A stretch of 64,000 nucleotides of DNA, taken from Eublepharis macularius. Taxonomy: Eukaryota > Chordata > Lepidosauria > Squamata > Eublepharidae. Shown here piece after piece: positions 54,896-64,000 of the stretch (positions are counted from its first letter, which is position 1; every line of letters begins with the position of its first letter). Below the pieces are notes generated by a model. That model did not search any database. It was not told the DNA's origin and saw only the letters and a list, made by a program, of their open reading frames with translations. The translations under genes were made by a program, and so were the position numbers. The DNA lies in assembly GCF_028583425.1 (NCBI RefSeq), contig NC_072801.1, positions 16,078,001 through 16,142,000 of the forward strand, in the 5' to 3' direction.

Positions 54896-56829
54896 TTAAA
54901 AATTTCCAACAAAAACTGTCCAAATTTTTTAAAAAGTTTTTAAAATTTCCAAATTTGAATAATTTGTTTATTCAAATGTTCTGCTTTATTCTGCAAGCAT
55001 ACCCCAAGAGATTCTGAAGCCAGTAAGGAAAAGTAACTGGGTACCATTGGAAGGACAGAGCGATGCAATTAGATTTGAATTAGCAGCAGGAAATCTCATC
55101 CAGCCTGGTGTTGCTTTCTCTGTGCCTTAAGCAGACCGTGCTTATAGGTTTTCAAATTAAGCGCAACCATGAATTCTAAAAACGTAGCTTTTAATTTTAA
55201 CACAAATTATGGTTCATGGCACTTTGCCTTTCAACACAACTCAAGTTTGACCTCTGATTTAAAGCCATCTCTCCATGCTTGCAACCTGTATCCTTTTGGC
55301 AGCCATCTTAACATGATGGCAAGGACCCATATTTATGGCCCATATTTATTAATGGTAGAATAGCATTTTCTTTTAAATATTAACATTTAATTTATGCTAA
55401 TCATATCCTCTGATCAGAGGTTTCTTGTGTGGTTGTGGGGGCCATTCAGTTAGCCTTTTAAGCAGCCTTTTTTGGGTATCTAAATTGGGTATTTTAATTG
55501 TCATGGGTAAAATCACATGAACCATCCAGAGGTACTCATACTTGAGGCTTGTTATATGAGCTGTGCCTATGCACTTGCTTTTCAAGGGCCTCAGATGCTC
55601 TTGGGGAACATCTGCAGAAACAAGGGATGTTGGAGAGTAGGAAAATTATTCTCCTCCCCATGGGAAATTTCTAGACAGATTTTATCTCCTGCCGAGTAAT
55701 GTCAGGGAAACTTCTGATATCAAAGTGCAATCATAGTTTGTATTTCTGTGGTACATTTTTCCCATGGTCTTGAAGATTGTTACAAACATCAAGAATCCCA
55801 CTGCTACTTCCCGCTTCATATGTATCCTAAATATCCGGTTATTCATTTTCCTTAGATGAGGAAACTGAGGTGAGGAGATTTGTCTAGCCATGCAGGAAAT
55901 CTGTTCAGAGGTCAGAGGCAGAGAACCTAAAGCCCATGACTCCAAGTGTTATAAAACTGTCCTCCTTTCCTTTAAAGTATGCATCAGTAATGCCCCATTC
56001 CTTGACAAACCCCTGTGTGATACTATTTAGTATCTCTTCCCCTGCTCCACCCTCGTTGACTGCAGTTATTAACTTTTAATGGAAGTAATTTATAGATCTA
56101 ATTAGCCTGACAAGAACAATATACAAAGAGGCGAATACGTCTGGCATAATAGGAAAAAAATCAGCTTCCCCATCTCTCATAAACACTTCCTTAACCACCA
56201 CCACAACAGAAGGAATTCACATAGACAAAAGGTCCCCTTTGCAGAAGGGGAGCAGAATAAACAAAGGCCAGTAAACAGACATAAAGATCTGCAGATACCA
56301 TTTCCGTTAGGTTTGTGTGCAAGGACAGGTCAGCTGTGAATAAGCTGGTCTCTAAGCTTTCATGTGTCTAGATTGGTGGATCAATGACATTGCTGCAAAA
56401 TGTTCAGGGATACAGGCAGACTCTCCCCCCCCCCTCCATCTTAAAAAACTCTGAGGGGATAACTTTGAGCCTGAGAGCATCTGCTGTGGGATTGCTGTAC
56501 AGGGGCAGCTGCTTGCCCTAGGGGCACATGCAGACCCATGAGGAGCATAAACTGTCCCTTCTCTCTGTTGCTAAGCCAGAATTGAGGAAGTGATGCAGGG
56601 GGAATGGCAGCAGGATTTGCTTTGTGGGGAGTGAGGTAGGCATTTGCCCCCCCCCCACCCTCTTTGGGGAGGGAGGCCTGAGTTGGGCCAGAGGGCTTTT
56701 TGGTCTTCTTCAGTCCCATCCTGTGCTGTTCTGTAACTGATGCCAATAGAACCAGTCCCAGCCCAGGATGTTCTTGTGGTTCCTTGTAGTGTGAGGTTGA
56801 GTGGAGGGGTGGGGACTGGGTTGTAGTTT

Positions 56830-56925
56830 TTGTTTATTTAAATTTGTTGGTGTATATTTTTGTTAAACTGTGTTGAGTTCCCAAGATGGGGGGGAAATGA
56901 GATAAAAATGCTTAAATATTGCCTT
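56830..56925 (+). mobile_element. L2-type LINE tail fragment
   Basis: TTGGTGTATATTTTTGTTAA, CTGTGTTGAGTTCCCAAGAT, GGGGGGGAAATGAGATAAAAA resemble worn L2 tails; short and uncertain. Confidence 0.4.
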
Positions 56926-56959
56926 CAGTTGCATTGTGCAGGATTGCTGTGCTGGGAAT

Positions 56960-57250
56960 TTTTCTTTTTCTTTTTTTTATGTAGAAATTTTTATTTTATT
57001 AATAGAGATAAAAGCCCAATAAAAAGGGTAAAGAAATAAAAGGAAGAAATAATGAAAGCATACAAAAAAGAAAAGACCGACAGAATTGGAGAAAACAATA
57101 ATACATCTTTCATTTACCATTTTTCTCTACAATACCTCTTATTTTAACAAACATCATACTTTAAATTTTAATCTCTCCCAAACTTCCTTTTCCAATACTG
57201 CCCCCCTTCTATTTATTTTTTCCCAAATTTAGTAAGCTGTTGTAATCACG
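56960..57250 (-). mobile_element. Possible L1 3' UTR fragment
   Basis: A T-run at 56970-56978 followed by AAATTTTTATTTTATTAATA, then an A-rich strand and CTCTCCCAAACTTCC text. The order resembles the 3' UTR of the L1 at 1201. No ORF2 sequence and no duplication were found. Confidence 0.35.
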
Positions 57251-58164
57251 AGCCTACAGTGGATTGCTTCCTCTTCTTTCTTCCTATCTTTGAATTCTTT
57301 CCCTGGGCAACATGAGCAATGAACAAGATCTCCTCAAGTTCTCCATCTTTTATCTAAGGGACCAATTATTCATCAAAATGAAGGGGGTAGGAACATACTA
57401 AAGCTTCCTTGCCCAAAATAAACCTACTTGTGCTAGCAAAACGGTTTCCCTTCACAGGACCTTTGCTTGAACTCTCACTCTAATCTGCAGTGAATGGATG
57501 AAAAAAACCCTCCATCTTTCTGATTGGAAGGAGTTTGTAGGAAAAGCTGTAAAGGAGAAATTGGTGTCATAGTAATGTTCAAGTTCCATTGAGAATATTG
57601 AAGCTGTTCTGAGCCAAATGCTGACATTTAAGAACTACTTAAAACCAGAAGGCAGCGCAAGATGATTGATTGTGGGAGCTGTCAAATTACTGATTCCAAA
57701 CTCTGCTGGAGACAGGGATTGTAAGTTCTCTCCATGCCACAGTATGATGTCTCTTGAGTTGATCATTCCGGGAGAAGGGGAAAAACTGGCTGTGGGAGAC
57801 TGGCTACAGTCCTCCAGTCCTTGCAGAAATGGACAGAGACTCTGCTGAACACTGGGATGCAGTTCTTGTTCTTTAAAGGCAGTGAGACAAGTGGCTGTTT
57901 GCAAAAGCTTGCCTAGGAAAGCTTTCTCTTTCTTGAAGCAGCCAGCAAGGCACTTCTTGAAACTTGCAAGAAGTTCATGGATGCAATTGCTGCCCCCTAT
58001 TTGTGTCCCCAACTTCTGGTCTTCAGAGGGTGTATCTCTAAAAGTGGGAATTCAGTTTAGCTATGAGCTATGATTACTTAGGGAATCCACTGCTGCACAG
58101 TGTTGTTGATGGTCACAGGCTTAAATTACTTTAGAAAGGGATTAGATTAATTCAGGCTGCCATC

Positions 58165-58620
58165 ACGTTCTTGCCCCCTGTACCTCTGCTGCCTCCTTCT
58201 CCCATCCCCTGCATTTCCTTCTTTCCACCCTCTGGCACTTCTGCCTCCTTCCCCCCACCCCTGTCTCATCTCATTCCCACTCCCTGTGCTGTCACTGCTG
58301 CCGCCTCCTCCCTCTGTGCTGCAGCTTTCCCCCCATTCCTTGTGCTGCCACAATCACCTTGTTCTTGTGCTTCCTCCTTATCCCCTGCCCCACCACTGCT
58401 GCCTCCTTCTCACATGAACTGCTCCTGCTGCCTTGATACTGCCTTCCTGCCTCCTGGGTTGCAGTCCCCTGGGATGCTACCTTCCCACACCCCCTGTGCT
58501 CTTCCCACTCTTATCCCTGCGCTGCTTACGCCTTCTCCATCTGCATCACTACTGCCATCTCTCTCCACCCCTACCACACCTCACCCCCATGCTGCTGCTG
58601 TTTTCTTCTTCTCCACTTGG
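58165..58620. repeat. Pyrimidine-rich low-complexity tract
   Basis: The + strand is nearly all C/T with recurring CTGCTGCC, CTCCTTCTCC and CCACTGCTGCC words. Open frames of up to 180 codons across it are low-complexity proline/serine/leucine text and not genes. Confidence 0.75.
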
Positions 58621-60297
58621 TTGTTCCCTGCCTGTCTGTATGGGGTTGTTAGACTACCCCATAATGTTAACAACTATCTCAGAAGATTTCAGTTGGCATT
58701 TTTATTAAACTAGCTTGTTTAGTTCTGAGGTGTAGAGGTTTGTGCTTTGTGCTTTGGGTTCCCCCCTGCAAATCTGGGGGTTTCCTTGGCTATTTTGATC
58801 TGACTAGCAGGGGAATAGCAGTGGAGGAGGCCTATTGCCTTCAAGGCCTGTATGTCAAATTCCAGGGAGCACCTGGTGGATTACCATGGGAAATTGGATT
58901 GTTAACTATGTAAAGCTTTACTCTGATCCTGCAAAGATCTTTATATGCTGTTGACAGACCGAACCGCCATGAATTTGATTGATTCTCCTTTAATGCCATT
59001 TATGTCCAGGAACTGCAATGCCTGTTCTACAGAAAGATGAAATAGTTGCAGGTTTAGCCACTGCTATTGACTCATACCATATAGACCAAATGAGAATGAA
59101 AGATTGAAATAGACCATTCTAACAAAAGGGCACAATGTACAGATTTGGGCTTGCTCTTAATACTTCAGTAGAAGTGTTGAAATCCATGAAGAGAAAAGAA
59201 GGTAAAAGCAAGAGAGATCTTAGCGATTTAAGAGTACTATGTATCAGCTGTCAGCAAATAAGAATTTAATAGCTTGAAGATCAGGGGAGAGGTTCCCCGT
59301 TCCAATTTACATTAAAAGATCTAAGAGATTTTATCTTGACTTGGCAGGAACCAACATAATTTCCAGTTCTTGCAGAAAGCCCTATTCTTTTACCTGGGGA
59401 AGTTGGTGCATGGAATTGACTGCCAAACCATTGTCATGATCCCCTTGGGCCGCAGAGTTAGAATATGGAAGGTTAAACCACTGAAACTGACCAACATACA
59501 GTCCTTCCCAAGTCCTGCCTTATGTCTACCAGGGGAAAGTGGACAAGTCTTTGACCCCAAGACCCAGGTAATGATGTCATTCTCAGGGCAGCAGGTGACC
59601 TCAGAGTCATCAGTTAGCCCATGCACTTGAAGTCTTCTTTCCAGACTTCTAGGTGGTGGTCTGCTTCTAGTAAGCCCTGCTCCAGGAACTTTTTGACACT
59701 TGGTGACCTCACTTCATGATCACCTCTTGGGGCTTGGTGGGAATCTGGATTTAGACCTAATCCTGCTTATAGGTATAGGGTCAGAACATTGCTTACGGCT
59801 GGACCAAACCCATCTTTAGGGATGACAAAAAACCCACATCTTCCCATTTGGGGGGCTATTCTGAAGATCACCAAATGGCTGAAATTTCAGCTTGAGGCAA
59901 TGCTATAACCAGATGTCAAGAACGAAGGATGCCTTAATGAAGGGTGCTCTCTGGATTTTTTCCCATTTTGTTTTCCCTTGAAAATAGCAGATGAACAGCA
60001 CCTACTCTTTCCTCAGTCACTACTTGCACATATTTTGGAAGAGGAAAGCCAAATGCCTTTTGTAACTGACTTATATGCGTGTCTTTTGTATTCAGGTTTT
60101 TTTTCTCACTAAAAATGTTCTTGTATGAAGAAATAACTGTTGTAAGAATAATATTTTAGTTGACCAGTCTCTTAAGAGTATGAAGTTTGGAGGGTGGTGG
60201 TAGAACAGTGCAACAGAATGCTGGTCTTAAAAAGACTACTAAAAAGTATGACATTTTCTGAAAAGTGCAGGTTTGGATCACCCATAAAGCTACTGTT

Positions 60298-60553
60298 TGG
60301 AAGAGCCCTGTGGCGCAGAGTGGTAAGCTGCAGTACTGCAGCCCAAGCTCTGCTCACAACCTGAATTTGATCCTGGCGGAAGCTGGGTTCAGGTAGCCAG
60401 CAAAATGGGTACCTAGTTTCCTGGGGGTAAAGTGTAGATGACTGGGGAAGGCAATGACAAACCACCCCGTAACAAAAAGTTGCCAAGAAAATGCGACACC
60501 CCCCATGGGTCAGTAATGACTCGGTGCTTGCACAGGGGTCTACCTTTTTTTTT
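60298..60553 (+). mobile_element. Sauria-type tRNA-derived SINE with target-site duplications
   Basis: Head AGCCCTGTGGCGCAGAGTGG, then CTGAATTTGATCCTGGCGG (B box). The body continues with AAAGTGTAGATGACTGGGGA, AGGCAATGACAAACCACCCC, CCATGGGTCAGTAATGACTC, GGTGCTTGCACAGGGGTCTA and a T9 tail. TAAAGCTACTGTT occurs at 60285-60297 and 60554-60566 as a 13-bp duplication. This family differs from the other tRNA-SINEs in the window. Confidence 0.95.
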
Positions 60554-62365
60554 TAAAGCTACTGTTCATCAGCCGTGGTTTCCCAGATCCCTGGCAAAAT
60601 GGGTCAGCATTGGGGTGGGGGGTGCTTTTCCGTTGGGGAAGGAAACAGATAATGGGTTTGTTAGGAAGAATTTGGAGGGAATTGTGTCAGTGGAGGGATG
60701 GGCCAAGTAGGAAAGGGGAATGTTACTTTGTGAACTTACATTTGAGATCAGAATAATGAGCTTCCTGTTTGAATGATCCTGGCAGGAAGCCAGCTTCGTT
60801 TTCTAAACTCTTTGAGCAATCCTTTATCCATCATCTTTCGTTGTGTGGTGTCTCCTGCAGAGTCTGTCTTTAGAACATGATATCATGAGTAGAACATAAC
60901 TTTGGCAACTCATCACATTGCCAGTAGGATGTGGGGGGCGGGCTATGGCGTGGCTTCAAGTATAATGAATTTTCCGGAATGTTCTGCTACAGATACTGGA
61001 TTTGCTCAGTTCAGTAAGAGCCATGGAATGGAAATCTCTGTCAGTGCTCTATGTGGGCCAGCCAAAAGTTGAGAAGTTTTATTTTAACCCCACCAGCAAA
61101 ACTTGCTGAATATGAAGAGGTTTGCCTGGGGTGTTTAAAATAACCCACACTGCTTGGGATAAGCTTCTCATGCTCTTCATGTTCTTGGTGTCAGCTGTAC
61201 CTTGGGATTAGTATAAGAAAAACAAAGAATAAAGCTAGATGTTCAAAAGTAAATGGTAGCATGAAGTCATACTGAGCACAGAGTTTTAAAGCTGCACTAG
61301 TGGTACTAAAACTTTTTTGTTGTGTATGTTAATATATGACTGTTAGGGCCATGAAAATGCAGAGAAAAGCTATTTCAGTTGGAATGACAACCCCATTGAA
61401 TGTGATCATTCAGTTTGAACAATCCAGTGGGGCTGCTGTTGAGCACTGTACTTAATCAACTTTGTTTTGTCATAGAGAAAACTGAGTATCCGTCTTCTCT
61501 GAAAGAAGCTTAAGAATGGAGACAGGTTTAATATTTATAAAGGAAGTCCACCATGTGGTTTCTTATGGATGCATCCCAGTGAATTCAGTGCTAGTTCAGC
61601 CTTACTTGAGGCAGACAGTTTGTTTTGTTTCTTTTCACATATTAATTTTAGTTTGTAAGAGCGTCTTCTCTTCTGACCTTATGATGGGTGAATTCCAAGG
61701 ATACAGGTGAAACTTGACAGGTCATACCTATAATCACTTTGAGACTAACAATACTAGTTTTTCAGAATTCTGCTAAACAGAGGGTTTCCCTTTAGTTATA
61801 ATTTATGCTAAAGATGCCTGGTGTGCATGAACACAAACCAGCTTGACCCCTTTAAGTTTCTCCAGGCAGGGAAAACCTATGTTCATGCACTGAAAGCAAG
61901 ACTATCAAGGGAGATATGGATTGATCTATTTGAAAACAATGCATGTTAAATGATTGAATGGATGAGGAAGCTTGTCTTGAATCTTGTCCATAACTTGCAC
62001 TGAAAACTCTGCTTGAGTAGAAACATCAGTGATGATACTTAGTTGGTGATTCCTTGACACTTTTGGTGGCGGGGGGGGGGGGGAGGTGATTCTTGTATAG
62101 TCTTTCTCTTCTGTTCTTTTTCTTCTAGTGTGCTATATACACTTTACAATCTGAAGCTGTTATATAGAGTTAGGGTTATAAATCAGTAATTTTTATAAAA
62201 AGCATTGTAGAATCTTTGATTTAACCATTTAAGGATATTTAGGGAATTCATGCTGGTATGCATGAAGATTAATGAAGAACTGTGTTATTGGGGTAGGAAA
62301 TTAACATAGAATAGAAAATGCTGATGATATATGCTTGCTGGTGTCTCTTTTAATGTATGTGAACA

Positions 62366-62525
62366 TAAGAATGTAAGAGTAGCTATGTGGGATCAGACCA
62401 GTGGTCCATTGAGACCAGCAACCTGTTTCTCATAGTGGCCAGTGAGATGCAAGTGGTGAAGAGGGCGCTCCATTGCTCCAGCTGTCTGGCAGCCTCCACT
62501 AGTCAGCTGGAGCAAGGGGGGAATT
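62366..62525 (-). mobile_element. CR1-superfamily LINE 3' fragment
   Basis: Reverse of the CR1 end: GAACATAAGAATGTAAGAGT, GGGATCAGACCAGTGGTCCA, AACCTGTTTCTCATAGTGGC. The flank is split by the hAT element that follows. Confidence 0.8.
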
Positions 62526-62537
62526 TAAACTCTAAAG

Positions 62538-63828
62538 TAGGGATATGTGATTCGGGTTTCCGATTCGGAAAAAATAGCCGAATTGGACCCGATTCGCAAA
62601 GATTTGGGATTTCCAAAACAGCCCCAGCAAGATAGGTCCATTTTAGAAATCTCGAATCAAAGATTCCCAAAGCTATTTGTAAAGCTTCAGGAAGCTTCGG
62701 GTCAAGGAGTTTAAATGTCCATTTCCCTGGCGTTGCACGGAGGCAGGGAAAGGGGCATTTAAACCGCTGAATCAGCTGCTCGTCGGGGGCTTCCCAGACA
62801 AGCAGCTGAGTGCTGGGCTGCAAGGCTTAAAATGCCTCATTCCATGCTTCTGCCCGGTGCAAGAGGGGTGAGGGAATCTCCCCGCCCCTCTCTCACCAGG
62901 TGCAGCAGCCCGGCGGCCCCTCCCAATGCGAGAGGGACGGGGAGATTCTCCCCGCTCCTCTTGCATCAAGGGAAGAGAACGGTGTGGAAGTAGGCTTAAG
63001 CCTGCACCTCCCCGCTGGGCGCTCCGTTCACCCGCCACTGACGGGCTCTTTGACACCGGGGAGAAACAGCCCAGCACGCTCGCTTTCCCAGTGGGGGGAG
63101 AAATCTCCCCTCCCTTTCGCACCGGAAAAGTCTGCGCCACCAGACTTTTTCTCCCCGGTGTCAAAGAGACAGGGCGATTTTCCCCATCTCTTTGAAACCA
63201 GGGAGAAGCAGCCCAGCATGCTCGCTCTCCCGGTGGGAGAGAGGGGGAAAATCTCCCCTCCCTTTTGTACCATGAGAGTCAGCACCGCCAAGCTTTTTCT
63301 CCCCAATGTCAAAGAGACAGGAAGATTTTCCCTGTCTCGTTGACACCAGGGAGAAGCAGCCCGGCCCGCTCGCTCTCCCAGTGGGAGAGAGGGGGGAAAT
63401 CTCCCCTCCCTCTCAGCACCGGGAGAGTCACTGCCAGGCTTCTTCTGCCGGGTGTCAGAGGGAGCAGCCCCGCAGCGCCCACCCTTTAAACTATCAGCTG
63501 GCACACGGGAATCCCCCCTGCTGCCTGCCAGCTGATAGTTTAAAGGGATTTTTAAAGGGCCAGGTAGGTGGGTTGGAGGAGAGGGAGGTGGTTGGTGGTT
63601 GGAGGGGGGTTAGTGCGGGATTTGGGGTGGGTGGGGGTGCTGGGAGAAAACCCAGCCCCTTGAATCACTTTGGAATGCTCTGGATCTTTACAGAGCATTC
63701 CAACGTGATTCAAATACCCTAATCCGAAGCGGCTTGCTGCTTTGGTTTTTGGGTATTTCCGAATGTTTTCCCTTCTTCGGGTAAACCCAAAGCAGGAAAT
63801 CTGAATATTTTTGGAGTGCACACCCCTA
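62538..63828. mobile_element. Non-autonomous hAT-type DNA transposon, 1291 bp
   Basis: Ends are TAGGGATATGTG at the left and CACACCCCTA at the right (short imperfect inverted termini). It is flanked by CTCTAAAG at 62530-62537 and 63829-63836, an exact 8-bp duplication as typical of hAT elements. No transposase is present. The interior is GC-rich and contains three tandem copies of a 142-148 bp unit, plus an inverted pair CTATCAGCTGGCA / TGCCAGCTGATAG (63489-63541). Confidence 0.9.
63061..63470. repeat. Three-copy tandem repeat inside the hAT element
   Basis: Units start with GAGAAGCAGCCCAGC-like text at 63061, 63203 and 63351, and share CTCGCTCTCCCAGTGGGAGA, AAATCTCCCCTCCCT and TTTTTCTCCCC. 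They are diverged by roughly 10-20 per cent by eye. Overlapping open frames on both strands arise from this repeat. Confidence 0.88.
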
Positions 63829-64000
63829 CTCTAAAGTGCTCCCCGCACTGCTTGCAAGCGGGCATGGGAAGGGATTAAAAACCTCCTTGCTCCTGCTGAC
63901 TGAAAGGGGGGATTAAAAGCTTCCCCCAGGGAAGGTGCCAGGATGTCTGGAATTACGGACCAGCGGACCACAAACTGGCTCAAAAGTTGAGAGGTCTGTG

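Noticed and set aside
58171-58713. 180-codon proline/serine-rich protein
   Set aside because: Pyrimidine-rich low-complexity tract; no conserved domain and no flanking exons.
63061-63470. CRISPR-like array
   Set aside because: Three long diverged tandem units with no unique spacers, in a vertebrate transposon.
62772-63504. Several open frames on both strands
   Set aside because: They arise from the three-copy tandem repeat in the non-autonomous hAT element.

Overview
The window is nuclear DNA from a vertebrate, almost certainly a squamate reptile (lizard-type). Three protein-coding genes are recognisable by their residues: RNPS1 (complete coding sequence, + strand), the 5' half of IFT140 (+ strand, running off the right edge) and the terminal exon of TMEM204 (- strand, inside a large IFT140 intron). 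The squamate assignment rests on the repeats: SINEs with a 5S-rRNA-like head (5S-Sauria type), tRNA-derived SINEs of the Sauria/Squam kind, CR1 and L2 LINE tails, a young L1 copy, and hAT-type non-autonomous DNA transposons.

Layout. 1-7320: intergenic, repeat-rich, with no host gene found; it contains a 5'-truncated L1 (1201-2914) with an 18-bp target-site duplication, and a possible LTR fossil. 7320-7880: CpG island, the likely RNPS1 promoter and non-coding exon 1. 12487-19300: RNPS1, seven coding exons (12606-18397, 307 codons) with two candidate poly(A) signals. 19.3-22.1 kb: spacer with SINEs and an L2 tail. 22130-22620: second CpG island, the likely IFT140 promoter. 26472-47970: seventeen IFT140 coding exons (795 codons plus two bases), with introns full of L2, SINE and fold-back repeats. 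47971-64000: one IFT140 intron that does not close within the window. It holds TMEM204 exon sequence (54551-54795, - strand), a tandem duplication, two hAT-like non-autonomous elements and a tRNA-derived SINE with clear target-site duplications.

Function. RNPS1 is a nuclear RNA-binding protein of the exon-junction/ASAP complex. IFT140 is a core subunit of the ciliary IFT-A retrograde complex. TMEM204 is a claudin-like four-pass membrane protein. They are not one pathway; the nested antisense TMEM204/IFT140 arrangement matches mammals, whereas RNPS1 lying directly upstream of IFT140 does not match the human order.

The most unusual sequence signal is a short repeat family present in at least eight copies or fragments. 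Its conserved core is CTGANGA, a hairpin, then GAAA, which resembles the catalytic core of a hammerhead ribozyme. Two copies are fold-backs, one with perfect 93-bp arms. Splice sites and repeat edges were read by eye; no alignment or database search was run.
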